Shown piece by piece: positions 51,340 to 60,688 of a DNA stretch of 64,000 nucleotides. Position 1 is the stretch's first letter. The number at the start of each line of letters is the position of its first letter. The notes under the pieces are model-generated. The model was not told the DNA's origin and did no database searches. It saw only the letters and a list, made by a program, of their open reading frames with translations. The translations under genes and the position numbers were made by a program. Where the stretch lies: contig OZ020307.1 in the NCBI GenBank assembly GCA_963971305.1, positions 6,461,501-6,525,500 of the forward strand. The letters are read 5' to 3'. Origin of the DNA: Arcuatula senhousia (Eukaryota > Mollusca > Bivalvia > Mytilida > Mytilidae).

Positions 51340-51501
51340 TAATTAGATAATTACTAAGTAGTCAAGTAATCAGATAATCAGTAGTACTCAAGAAATCAGA
51401 TAATCTGTAGTACTCAAGTAATCAGATAATCAGTAGTACTCAAGTAATCAGATAATCAGTAGTAGTCAAGTAATCACATAATCAATAAGTAGTCAAGTAA
51501 T

Positions 51502-51532
<31 letters not shown>
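51340..51532 (+). repeat. 26-bp minisatellite followed by a 30-A tract
   Basis: Units GTAGTACTCAAGTAATCAGA TAATCA repeat about five times, then 30 consecutive adenines at 51503-51532. It lies between the A1 repeat and the RT frame. Confidence 0.85.
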
Positions 51533-51534
<2 letters not shown>

Positions 51535-51679
51535 AGAAACATTATTAATTCATGATTTGTATGTTTTAGTAACAATGTCTAACATGCTCCGGAGATCCTC
51601 ACGCAAAAGGCAGGCACCGACATAAATTACAGAAAGCTCGGCAGCATCTCACAGGCGACCCAATAATGTTACTACTACA

Positions 51680-53569
51680 GTGACTACAAACATCTCAGGA
51701 TCAACAAACATCTCAAGATCTACCAACAACATTCTCAATGCTAATGGAAGTACAAGTACAATGACAGCATCTCAGATAAATCCAGTTACACAGTCTACTT
51801 GTACTTTTGCTCAAATCCCCACAGCCGTAACACAGCAGAATTCAACCACGCCCCAGTCTTTGGCTCATCAGGCTCAGTTGTTACCTGTACAAGACCCAAC
51901 CAATCAGGCTACTAATTCCAACTCAGATCAAGAAAAGGAATTATTGGCCAGATTGTGGGATTTAGGGGAAACACCTATTAAAGTGACTGCACTGAAAAAG
52001 TATATTCAGGGTTATAAAACATATGAAAAGGAGTTGTTGGTGTCTGGATTCTCAGAAGGTTTCAGATTACAATACACAGGCCCACGTCTACCTATGGATT
52101 CAAGAAATTTGGTCTCTGCGGAAGAAAATAAAGTTGATACATTGTTAAAGCTGAATAAAGAAATTGAGTTAGGTAGGATGCTTGGCCCTTTTATTAATAA
52201 ACCGATCTCAACCTTGAGAATTTCTCCCATAGGTTTGGTAGAAAAAAGTGATAAATCATGGCGCCTTATCACCCATTTGTCACATCCCAAAAATAACAGT
52301 GTTAACGATTTCATAGATGAACAGTTTTGTAGTGTAAGGTACTCATCGTTTGATAAAGTTGTTGAAATGGTTTCAAAATTGGGTAGAGGTGCACAATTGG
52401 GAAAAATTGACATTCGCCAGGCATTTAGACTCCTTATTGTAAATCCTGCAGATTTTGATCTTTTGGGTGTAAAATTTCAAGGGAAATATTACATTGACAA
52501 ATGTTTACCACAAGGTTGCGCAATTTCCTGTGCACTTTTTGAAACTTTTTCAACCTTCATACACTGGGTTGTTGAGAATGAATCTGGTTTAGATACTTTA
52601 GACCATTACTTAGATGATTTTATCTTTGGCGGGGCAGAATCAACAAATGATTGCCAAATATTGATGGATACGTTTAGTATGATTAGTACTGAGATGGGTA
52701 TTCCAATAGCTGACAACAAAACTGTAGGTCCTACGACAATATTAGTTTTTCTTGGTTTAGTGATCGATACTATTAGAATGTTAGTTAAAATACCAATAGA
52801 TAAACTGAACAAACTGAAATTGGGTATTCAATACATCCTTGATCATAATAAAATGAAGTTAAAGGAATTTGAATCTATTGTTGGTCTTTTGGCTTTTTGT
52901 TCTAGAGCAATCCCATCAGCTAGAGCTTTCATTAGAAGGTTTTATGACCTAATTTCTGCAATGAGGCATAGAAAACCTTATTATTATGTCAGAATGAGTG
53001 AGAAAGTTAAGGCTGATGCTAAGGTTTGGTCCGAATTTTTGGTATCTTTCAATGGGGAGTGTTATTTCCCACAAAATGTTTGGCAATCAAATGATACTTT
53101 AAATTTGTATACAGACAGTGCAGGTTCTTCAACATTAGGTTGTGCTGCTTATTTTAATGGGGATTATGGACAAATGAGATGGCCAGACTCTTGGGCTGAC
53201 CAAGAATTTATGGCAGATTTGGCCTTTTTGGAGTTAGTACCTGTATTAATGGCTATGTTTATTTGGGGTCATATCTTCAAAAACCAAAAAATAATACTGA
53301 AAATTGACAACGAGGCTTTAGTCATTATCCTCAATAAAAGGACATCTAAATCAAAGTATGTAATGCAGCTGCTACGCCCATTTGTCTTACTAACCATGCG
53401 CAACAATATTCAGTTTCGTGCTTCACATTTATATTCGGCAAAAAATGAATTGGCCGACTCCCTCTCTCGATTTCAGATGCAGCGTTTTCACTCCTTAGCG
53501 CCCCAGGCAAGCAAAACTCCAGCAGATATTCCTATGGAGTTTTGGGAAGTCATTTCAAAGGTGAAATAG
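51680..53569 (+). CDS. DIRS/Ngaro reverse transcriptase - RNase H polyprotein
   Basis: The frame is open from 51626. The coordinates give the 629-codon stretch, whose first ATG is at 51761. A likely original start, ATG 51575 with a basic leader, is in the same frame but separated by TAA at 51623-51625. Residues 1-85 are Ser/Thr/Gln-rich and low in complexity. The RT domain spans roughly 150-400, with KIDIRQAFR, LPQGCAISCALFE and the active site YLDD at 310-313. RNase H follows at about 470-605, with YTDSAG (Asp479), a Glu near 519, KIDNEAL and ELADSLSR. It copies element RNA into DNA. It overlaps the recombinase ORF by 28 nt in another frame, implying frameshifting, reinitiation or splicing. 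Confidence 0.85.
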   Translation: MTTNISGSTNISRSTNNILNANGSTSTMTASQINPVTQSTCTFAQIPTAVTQQNSTTPQSLAHQAQLLPVQDPTNQATNSNSDQEKELLARLWDLGETPIKVTALKKYIQGYKTYEKELLVSGFSEGFRLQYTGPRLPMDSRNLVSAEENKVDTLLKLNKEIELGRMLGPFINKPISTLRISPIGLVEKSDKSWRLITHLSHPKNNSVNDFIDEQFCSVRYSSFDKVVEMVSKLGRGAQLGKIDIRQAFRLLIVNPADFDLLGVKFQGKYYIDKCLPQGCAISCALFETFSTFIHWVVENESGLDTLDHYLDDFIFGGAESTNDCQILMDTFSMISTEMGIPIADNKTVGPTTILVFLGLVIDTIRMLVKIPIDKLNKLKLGIQYILDHNKMKLKEFESIVGLLAFCSRAIPSARAFIRRFYDLISAMRHRKPYYYVRMSEKVKADAKVWSEFLVSFNGECYFPQNVWQSNDTLNLYTDSAGSSTLGCAAYFNGDYGQMRWPDSWADQEFMADLAFLELVPVLMAMFIWGHIFKNQKIILKIDNEALVIILNKRTSKSKYVMQLLRPFVLLTMRNNIQFRASHLYSAKNELADSLSRFQMQRFHSLAPQASKTPADIPMEFWEVISKVK

Positions 53570-54450
53570 AGTTTTTGCTGGCTAATTCTGTTGCGCCTAG
53601 TACAGAGAAAGTATATAAACAAGGACTTGACTTATTTAAAAGGTTTAGGTGGGAAAATAACCTCGAAGATACTTGGCCAATTCCACTGAGCGATATAGTA
53701 GAATTCATTGCTTTTATGTATAAAAATGGTTTGGCTCATTCCACAGTGTCTTGCTACATTTCTGGTCTTAGTTTTTACAGTAAGCTACAAAATTTTGAGG
53801 ACAATACTCGTGCATTTATTGTCAAGAAAATGTTAGATGGCATAAAGCGTTGTTTTTCGAATAGATCAGATTCCAGACTTCCAATTACCAGAAATTTGTT
53901 GGAAAAAATTATTAATGTTTTGTCCATAGTTTGCAAAAATGCATATGAAGCATGTTTGTTTAAATCTGCCTTTTCAATGTGTTACCATGGTATGTTTAGG
54001 GTGAGCGAGTTGACTGATAATGGTGTAATAAACCATGCTATCAAGGTTTTCGATGTTAAGCAGTGTAATGGTGGGTTGGAAATTTATTTAGCACGGTCAA
54101 AAACAGATCAGTTTGGGTCTGGTGTAACAATATATTTGGCAACTCAAAGAAATCCGCAAATATGCCCAGTAATTGCCTTTTTGAAGTTTATTCAATGTCG
54201 TCCACCAATAGAGGGTAATTTATTCTGTCATTTTAATGGTCAACCATTGACAAAATATCAGTTCTCCGCCCTGTTAAAAAAGGCGTTGTCTGTATTAGAT
54301 GTTTCATTCAGTAATATTTCTTCCCACTCATTTAGAATAGGCATGGCAACTCAGTGTGCTATGGATGGTCTTTCGGATGAACAAATAAAGAAATTAGGGA
54401 GATGGAAGTCCAATGCATTTTCACGTTATATCAGAATTCCGCAGTGTTAA
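53542..54450 (+). CDS. Tyrosine recombinase of the Ngaro-type element
   Basis: 302 residues. The N-terminal core-binding (SAM-like) half contains STEKVYKQGLDLFKRF. The catalytic half has Arg153 in MFRVSEL, Lys187 in RSKTDQ, His262 and Arg265 in SHSFRIG, Trp288 in LGRWKS and nucleophile Tyr296 in SRYIR. The complete R-K-H-R-W-Y set suggests an active enzyme. Such recombinases insert circular DNA copies in place of an integrase. It starts within the last 28 nt of the RT/RNase H frame. Confidence 0.88.
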   Translation: MGSHFKGEIEFLLANSVAPSTEKVYKQGLDLFKRFRWENNLEDTWPIPLSDIVEFIAFMYKNGLAHSTVSCYISGLSFYSKLQNFEDNTRAFIVKKMLDGIKRCFSNRSDSRLPITRNLLEKIINVLSIVCKNAYEACLFKSAFSMCYHGMFRVSELTDNGVINHAIKVFDVKQCNGGLEIYLARSKTDQFGSGVTIYLATQRNPQICPVIAFLKFIQCRPPIEGNLFCHFNGQPLTKYQFSALLKKALSVLDVSFSNISSHSFRIGMATQCAMDGLSDEQIKKLGRWKSNAFSRYIRIPQC

Positions 54451-54574
54451 TTATGTTTAAGTCTTTACACAGATTGTTTATATCAGTGTATGTATAAAAT
54501 TCATAACTATTAGATTTTATCAAATTCGTTAGTTGTTTGATGCTTACAGTCATGCAGCATATTAATCGTGCTAA

Positions 54575-55195
54575 CTAAGAACTACTGTCTGGATTGTTGG
54601 ATCATCCATTGTTCGAGATGGATTTCTAGCCGCCAAGCAGCAGCCGGGGGGCATTCATCTTTCCTTGAAAGAAAGACTTGGTACAACAATTTTTTGGCAA
54701 GGTCGTGGAGGTTTGAAATTGGATGGTATGAAAGGCCATATTCGAATGCTACTTAGATTGGTAGACGCACCTGATTACATTGTGATCCACATAGGTGGTA
54801 ATGACATTGGGAATGTTAGTTTGGGGCGGCTAGATAAGAAGTTAAAGGGTTTTATGAAATGGCTTCATAGAATATTGCCTTATACTGGTTTGATTTGGTC
54901 AGCTATTCTTCCCAGAATTAAATGGAGATATTCTGCTGATAATAAAAAAATGGATGCATGTAGACGCAGACTTAATAGTTCAATAGCTTCTTTTATGACT
55001 TCAAATGGGGGGTATTATATAGGGTATTATATAAAATATCCGGACATTAAGGATAATCATAAATTCATTAAAGAAAATGATGGAGTACACCTAACAATTT
55101 TAGGTAATCAAATTTATCTGAACGTCCTACAAGGTGCTATTGAACATTTCATAAATATGAATAAGGGAGGACTTACATTTCCAGATTTATATTAG
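54575..55195 (+). CDS. SGNH-hydrolase-like ORF of the Ngaro-type element
   Basis: The frame is open from 54575 and the first ATG is at 54665 (176 residues). Block I, WIVGSSIVRDGF, lies upstream of that ATG, so translation must start earlier, by splicing or fusion to the recombinase. A possible acceptor TAACTAAG ends at 54579. Block III is IHIGGND (residues 44-47 from ATG 54665). Block V is DGVHL with Asp139 and His142. A Ser, Asn, Asp/His set fits SGNH/GDSL esterases. I recall that such hydrolase ORFs are reported in Ngaro-group elements. Its role is unknown, perhaps membrane or lipid association. Confidence 0.75.
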   Translation, partial: LRTTVWIVGSSIVRDGFLAAKQQPGGIHLSLKERLGTTIFWQGRGGLKLDGMKGHIRMLLRLVDAPDYIVIHIGGNDIGNVSLGRLDKKLKGFMKWLHRILPYTGLIWSAILPRIKWRYSADNKKMDACRRRLNSSIASFMTSNGGYYIGYYIKYPDIKDNHKFIKENDGVHLTILGNQIYLNVLQGAIEHFINMNKGGLTFPDLY

Positions 55196-55530
55196 ATATA
55201 TCTAGTTAGGACAATTTAGATATACAATTTTGTCCTGTGAAGCATTTGTTGATTTAGGTTCATTACATTTACTTTACGTTAGTTATAGAAATAATTTACT
55301 GGTTAGGCCAATCTAATACATATATTTCGTGAAGCATTTTCATATTCTAAGAATTTACGCAATTTGTATATACATTCTCATTCATTTAGTTGATTAATTT
55401 GAACGCCAAGAAGGTATATTTTGTCATTTTAATTAAGGATCATTGGTAGAATTGGCACAGCTCAGACCGCACAAGGTTGGCGGTTGACCAAGAGGCCTCC
55501 CGTCATGTCAGGTGGCTTCTTGGTCATTTG

Positions 55531-55816
55531 GCATCCTTCGCTGCAATAATTCTAGCAAAACTGCATTTATCCGCTACCGTTTCATCTCAACATCTGACAT
55601 TTATGGTCTGCCAAATTTCAATCGGCGGCCAGCATTTAATCATTTATATAAACATTTCATATTTCCGTTATAATTCACCGCTGATTTCCAGGGTGGATGT
55701 ATTGACATGTTATTTACATTTATTTACATTTAAATCTTTTGTCATTATTACATATTAAACTGTTGCCAATTCGCCAAACATACAAACTCTCTTATATTTG
55801 TGCCTTTTGCGATAAT
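55531..55816 (+). repeat. Split direct repeat B1
   Basis: Starts GCATCCTTCGCTGCAATAAT and ends GCGATAAT, fused to A2. A 15-bp stem (GACCAAGAGGCCTCC / GGTGGCTTCTTGGTC) lies immediately to its left at 55487-55526. Confidence 0.9.
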
Positions 55817-56018
55817 AGAACTTAAAGTCTGAACTTTAAGTTCCTTATCGTATCGGCGCAAAAAATTATTTATGGCCCGGGTACGGGCCATACTTAAATG
55901 TTGGTAAATTTGTTCATGTTGGTCTCCATGGAAATAAGAACTTCCGCTTCCTTTTTCTAGAAAGATCTCAAGAAGCAGGTTGTGTTTTCTTATAGATTGA
56001 ATTTAAATCGTTTAAAAA
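55814..56018 (+). repeat. Split direct repeat A2
   Basis: A second copy of A1, 205 bp, preceded directly by B1. Confidence 0.9.
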
Positions 56019-56440
56019 CCCGCCCGCCCACCGCAGTTAATTTAGGAATAGATACTGCTCTTTTTAGTATACATTTCAGATGCAGTTTACTTGTTTCCTG
56101 ATGCTATATATTGACGTATACTTGGTGGTAGATGTAACATCTAGAGCTGTTCGACATTGTTGGGATTTCCCTGGACTCGTTGATACTCGTTCCAGTCATG
56201 ATGACTTGTTTCCGTTGGTGATAAAAGAACAAACTTGGACTTGAGATCAGAAAAGTTGGATCATCATCTTCTTTATCCAGTTGTCTTAATAAGCGATTTT
56301 TATGAAGTTAATGAAGGGGCTGCCAAAGGTGACGCTTTTCTCTGAATTCTTTACATATATTAGAAGCTTTTCTAAATTTTTTATCTAATTTAATAGAAAT
56401 TGGCGGTTTCAGAGTTTTTAGGGCGAGCCTTCGGTAGCCA

Positions 56441-56746
56441 GCATCCTTCGCTGCAATAATTCTAGCAAAACTGCATTTATCCGCTGATTTCCAGGGATAT
56501 TTGCTACCGTTTCATCTCAACATCTGACATTTATGGTCTGCCAAATTTCAATCGGCGGCCAGCATTTAATCATTTATATAAACATTTCATATTTCCGTTA
56601 TAATTCACCGCTGATTTCCAGGGTGGATGTATTGACATGTTATTTACATTTATTTACATTTAAATCTTTTGTCATTATTACATATTAAACTGTTGCCAAT
56701 TCGCCAAACATACAAACTCTCTTATATTTGTGCCTTTTGCGATAAT
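56441..56746 (+). repeat. Split direct repeat B2
   Basis: As B1 but with a 20-bp extra block (GATTTCCAGGGATATTTGCT) after ATCCGCT. It marks the right end of the element. Confidence 0.9.
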
Positions 56747-56807
56747 CATATCTACACATATATTTATAAATGAGTATATTCCAAAGCGACAACATTAAAC
56801 AGTTTAA

Positions 56808-56890
56808 AAGAAGCAGAGGTACCAATGGGGTATCCGAATGTCAAAAGTCCGAAAAAGCAGAGACAGAACCAGTAAACACCAACAAGTGTT
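56808..56890 (+). repeat. Repeat A, 5' part
   Basis: AGAAGCAGAGGTACCAATGG to CAGTAAACACCAACAAGT. Truncated. Confidence 0.6.
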
Positions 56891-57267
56891 GTGTTTGACA
56901 ATATTCATGTAATTGCGCTAATATAAATATCCAACCCAATTTCTAACTCGATCTGTAACTCGAACTCGAGTAGTATTATACAGACATGTTAACTTTTCAG
57001 AGGGCCTCTCAGGGAGATTTTTAACTTTTCAGACAACCTCTCAGGGAGATTTTTATCGACATACCGGAGTGTCATTTAAAACCGCAAAATGATTGCAAAT
57101 TTTAATTAATACCAGTATTTTTTTAAGCATTTTTGCTGTTATGCATGTCTTTTATTTAGACTGACATTATCAGCAGATCATAAATTTCTTATTTTTAGTA
57201 AAAATTCAACCTTATTTTTCAGCAGAATCATTCATCTCTGATATTTCCACTATCACATTTTTGTATA

Positions 57268-58605
57268 TAAGACATAGACATAAGACATAAGACATAATTT
57301 ATTTTCCAATTATGGTCCCTCAAAGGGCAGCATCATTACAATGATTACATTATAACAGAGAATAGAATAAAGTATAAGATTATAATAAATAGATAGCTTA
57401 ATGCAGATACTATATATATACTTGTTCAAAGAGTCTGGATACAAAAATGGACCAATATTTCATTATGCTACAATGATAAATTACAAGTAAAAACAAAAAC
57501 AACAAAAAACATTTGTTATAGCAGTCCTCCCCGTGCTCAGATCACACATACAAGATTTATAAAATGATATAGTCATATGCATGCTATGGTCACCAGGGGA
57601 CGGTGCTTTAGGACTACGAAACTTATAACTACTTGTAGCATTGATTTATACACATACTGTACAGTTCTCCCCGTGATCAAAGCACCCATAGAAGTTTAAT
57701 GTTCTATGAATGCTGTGGTCACCAGGGGGCGGTGCTTAAGAACTGCAGTAGTGCATTTTAGTCATATATAAATATATTCTCAGAACTCTTAAATAGAACA
57801 AAGAATGTACCATCAATGTGGCAGACCAGCAGATATTGATTTAATATAGAGGATTTAAAAAAAAACACCAAACATTATATGTGTGCCAGGAATGAACATA
57901 TTAGATTAAGAATTTCTAAATCCTCATTAGTCAATAACCATATGAGTTTTGTCTTAGATTCTAGAGATGCAAAATTTTTACATTTTCTATGAGCAGTAGT
58001 TTCAAGCTCTTGACGAATATTGTTCACTCCAGGACACACACACAAGAAATGGGTCTCATCCTCCACAACATTTAAATCACATCTTGTACAGAGTCTATTG
58101 TGTCTGGGAATGCCCTTGTATCTACCTGTCTCTATATTAAGCTTATGAGCCGAGATTCTGAATTTGGTTAATCTACATCTCTGTTCAAAGTTTTTTATTA
58201 TCAAAAGATATTTTTCCAATCCAAAATTTGTTTTAAAAGTTGAGTAAGTACATAATTTACCATCAGAAACTTGATGTAATCTTTGTTTCCATTCTTTTAA
58301 AAAGAATTCCAAAAGAGTTTTATTTGTAATTTTCATATTCACATTCAAGGAAGTCTTTATCGTATTGATAATAACTCTGACAGATGAATACCATGATAAG
58401 TGCTTTTTTGAGTCAATTAAAATAGATTCATTGTATGCTGCATGCAGCAGGGGAAAGCAATCTTTAACTTTAGCAAGTCTGTCATGATACTTAAGCATGG
58501 CCTTTATTATATTAAAATGTAGGGGGAATCTTCCAAGTTCTGATAAGACAGCAAAGTTGGTAGATTTTCTATGAACCCCAAGAACTGACTGATGGGTATT
58601 TATAG
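57268..58605 (-). mobile_element. 5'-truncated LINE with (ATGTCTT)-type tail
   Basis: On the minus strand the 3' end carries TTATGTC repeats (57268-57297) preceded by a non-coding region with an internal imperfect duplication (57520-57730, around CTCCCCGTG and GGTCACCAGGGG). Coding sequence of the LINE C-terminus lies above. The 5' break is near 58605, so neither RT nor endonuclease core is present. Confidence 0.7.
57875..58605 (-). pseudogene. LINE ORF2 C-terminal fragment
   Basis: An open frame of over 240 codons, including VLGVHRKSTNFAVLSELGRF above the first ATG at 58498. The C-terminal part has CRLTKFRISAHKLNIETGRY, then CTRCDLNVVEDETHFLCVC, a Cys/His block equivalent to that at 12472-12759. 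Truncation before the catalytic domain makes it inert even though the frame is intact. Confidence 0.7.
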
Positions 58606-58673
58606 TCGCGACTAGGGGAAAGCCCCTCTGCGTCGACTTTAATACCTAAACAGGTATAGACTCGCTATGTGCC

Positions 58674-58856
58674 ATGGGTCGTCCAGCCCATGACACACCA
58701 CCGCCAGTGTTAGCTGTTCCAGGTACCTACGCCCTGGAAACAGGGCCCGTCTTCCACCACGAGGAGGTACTGGTCGGAATTCTGGAAGACAACCCCAAGA
58801 ATAAATTTACAGAACTTTTATATAAAAGTGCTTGTGAAATTGTATTTGATAACTAA
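58674..58856 (+). CDS. Short ORF, unknown
   Basis: 60 codons from ATG 58674, GC-richer in its first two thirds than the surroundings, with peptide pieces such as TYALETGPVFHHEEVLVG. I do not recognise it. A small inverted motif (GTCGCGACTAGGGG / CCCCTCTGCGTCGAC) precedes it. It could be a gene remnant or part of an unrecognised repeat. Confidence 0.25.
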   Translation: MGRPAHDTPPPVLAVPGTYALETGPVFHHEEVLVGILEDNPKNKFTELLYKSACEIVFDN

Positions 58857-59192
58857 GGTGAATATAATAAAATAAAAGTACAAAAATAATATTTTTACCG
58901 GGAGAATGTTTCAAAATTGTTCAATTAATCCAAATGTTATAAATTTCTTTGCATAATTTAAAGTAAAAAACTAAAATATATTGGAAAAATATCCAAAAAT
59001 CAATCAAAATGACTTTTCTATATGACGATTTTCGTGACTTTTCTATAGACAATTTATTTTTCTTAATAGAAAATCGGTAACCGGGAGATTTTAGGCACAA
59101 ATCGGGAGGCGGGAGATAGAGTCTTGAAACCGGGAGTCTCCCGGTGAAAACGGGAGAGTTAACATGTCTGAGTATATATAATGATCTGCCAC

Positions 59193-59313
59193 AGGCGGAT
59201 CCAGAGATTCTGAAATGAGGGGGCCCACTGATTGGCCTAAAAGGGGGCCCGCTTTGGTCACACTTCAATGATTTCCTATAGATTCAACAGCCCCCCCCCC
59301 CCTGGATCCGCCT
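59193..59313. mobile_element. Small MITE with AGGCGGATCCAG ends
   Basis: AGGCGGATCCAG and CTGGATCCGCCT are perfect 12-bp inverted ends 121 bp apart, with a 12-C tract next to the right end. Similar GGCGGATCCAG-ended MITEs are widespread in eukaryotes. The target duplication is not visible. Confidence 0.6.
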
Positions 59314-59356
59314 ATGTCTGCAGTATTGAAAGCCTTCTGAAGGCCAAGAATTATTA

Positions 59357-59571
59357 GGGGTGGTAGGACCTTTTTCGGGACACCGGGATCAGTGGCCATA
59401 TTTAAGCTCGGGATTCCGGGACTTGGACAATTTAAGTTCGGGATTCTTGGATATAATTATATCAACTTTACCGGGATTCGGGATTTTCTCATTTCTAAGT
59501 CGGGATGACGGGATTTTGTAAAAATTAGTTCGGGATTCCGGGATCAGACCCCCTCCTACCCCCCCCCCCCC
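59357..59571. repeat. CGGGATTCCGGGA-rich repeat with inverted ends
   Basis: About seven CGGGAT(T)-type motifs lie between GGGGTGGTAGGA and a complementary TCCTACCCCC. AATTAT flanks both sides and may be a target duplication. Confidence 0.45.
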
Positions 59572-59800
59572 AATTATCGATTCATACCCGTATAAAGACG
59601 TTTTAGATGACTGATCATTAATATGATCAAACAGATGTACCAGACATGTATTCTGAGCTTTTCATTTAATATGTAATTCATATGAAGGAGGAGGTCAAGA
59701 ATCCTAATTTCACTGTCAAACCCTAGAGTCTCAAACTGACTTATTTCTCAGTTTTAAATCAAACTTATGGACATTTCCTTTTTGTGATGTTTGTATCTGT

Positions 59801-59846
59801 CATAGACCTGTATATCAAATACATAAATTTAATATACAGGTCTATG
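59801..59846. repeat. Perfect 15-bp stem hairpin
   Basis: CATAGACCTGTATAT and ATATACAGGTCTATG with a 16-nt spacer. Confidence 0.75.
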
Positions 59847-60120
59847 TATCTGTTCAATCTAAATTTTTAATGTTTTTCGTCATGGTAACACACGAAATTC
59901 AATCAAGGTTTAGACGTTTCCTGAAAGGCACATGATACGATTACGGCAAAACCGTAACAATAAGAAATTCTTATTGTTACGGCAAAGACGAAAACCAGGA
60001 ACGGATGACGGGACAGAGACCCGAACGGCACTTATTATAACGGCAAATCTCGCGTTAGAGATTTACCAAGCATAAGATATTTTATAATTTAAAACTTCTT
60101 CAGCAACTTTTTAACATTTT

Positions 60121-60318
60121 ATGATCAATAGGATACTTAAAACAAATGTAGAAGTATCGCTTGTTCTTATTGATGGCAATAAAATCGTTACCGAAAACAT
60201 AACTCAAACTGAGGCAAGTGACTCGCCGACACAAATCTTTGACAAAAACATTTACATAAGTCGAGTGAAGCGGAAGGATGGAACTCCGAAGGAACTCAAA
60301 ATGCGTGTTGATCCTTGA
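60121..60318 (+). CDS. Small ORF inside the inverted-repeat element
   Basis: 65 codons with even composition; contains VEVSLVLIDGNKIVTEN and DKNIYISRVKRKDGTPKE. No family is recognised and there is no signal peptide or membrane segment. It might be an exon of the element's own gene. Confidence 0.3.
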   Translation: MINRILKTNVEVSLVLIDGNKIVTENITQTEASDSPTQIFDKNIYISRVKRKDGTPKELKMRVDP

Positions 60319-60688
60319 AGGAAAAAATGCAGAATTAAACCACTGCACAGTTTGTTGCACGCATGTCCATACTGCGGCATCCGTAGTCTGAGATGGATGC
60401 CTGATTGGTTTCACCCGGAATAAAATAAAACACGAAAACCACATATTGGTTGTGTTGTTATCAAAATTACTTTGAGTTAAATTTAGATTATTAGAATTTT
60501 TCGCCTTCGCCCGCTTGTATTATGTTATGTCACTTTTTATTTCACATCGTCACAATATCGATTTGCCGTAATTATAAGTGCCGTAATAATAAGAAATGTC
60601 TTATTGTTACGGTCGTAAATGATTCAGTCTTCGTCCCGCCATCCTATCCCGACTTTCGTCTTTGCCGTAACAATAAAAATTCAGTCTT

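Larger units (their letters stand above)
50342..56746 (+). mobile_element. Tyrosine-recombinase retrotransposon, Ngaro/DIRS type
   Basis: The 6.4-kb element shows the split-direct-repeat layout A1 (50342-50546), coding region, B1 (55531-55816), A2 (55814-56018), B2 (56441-56746). B1 runs straight into A2 with AAT shared at the junction. The same AAT starts A1 and ends B2, which fits recombinase-made circles without target duplications. The A copies look identical over 205 bp, implying a recent insertion. RT/RNase H and recombinase frames are long and keep catalytic residues. No gag frame is evident; the 5' part instead holds repeat A, a minisatellite and a poly-A tract. Confidence 0.88.

Noticed and set aside
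52012..52413. 133-codon minus-strand frame inside the RT ORF
   Set aside because: Shadow of the reverse transcriptase frame on the opposite strand.
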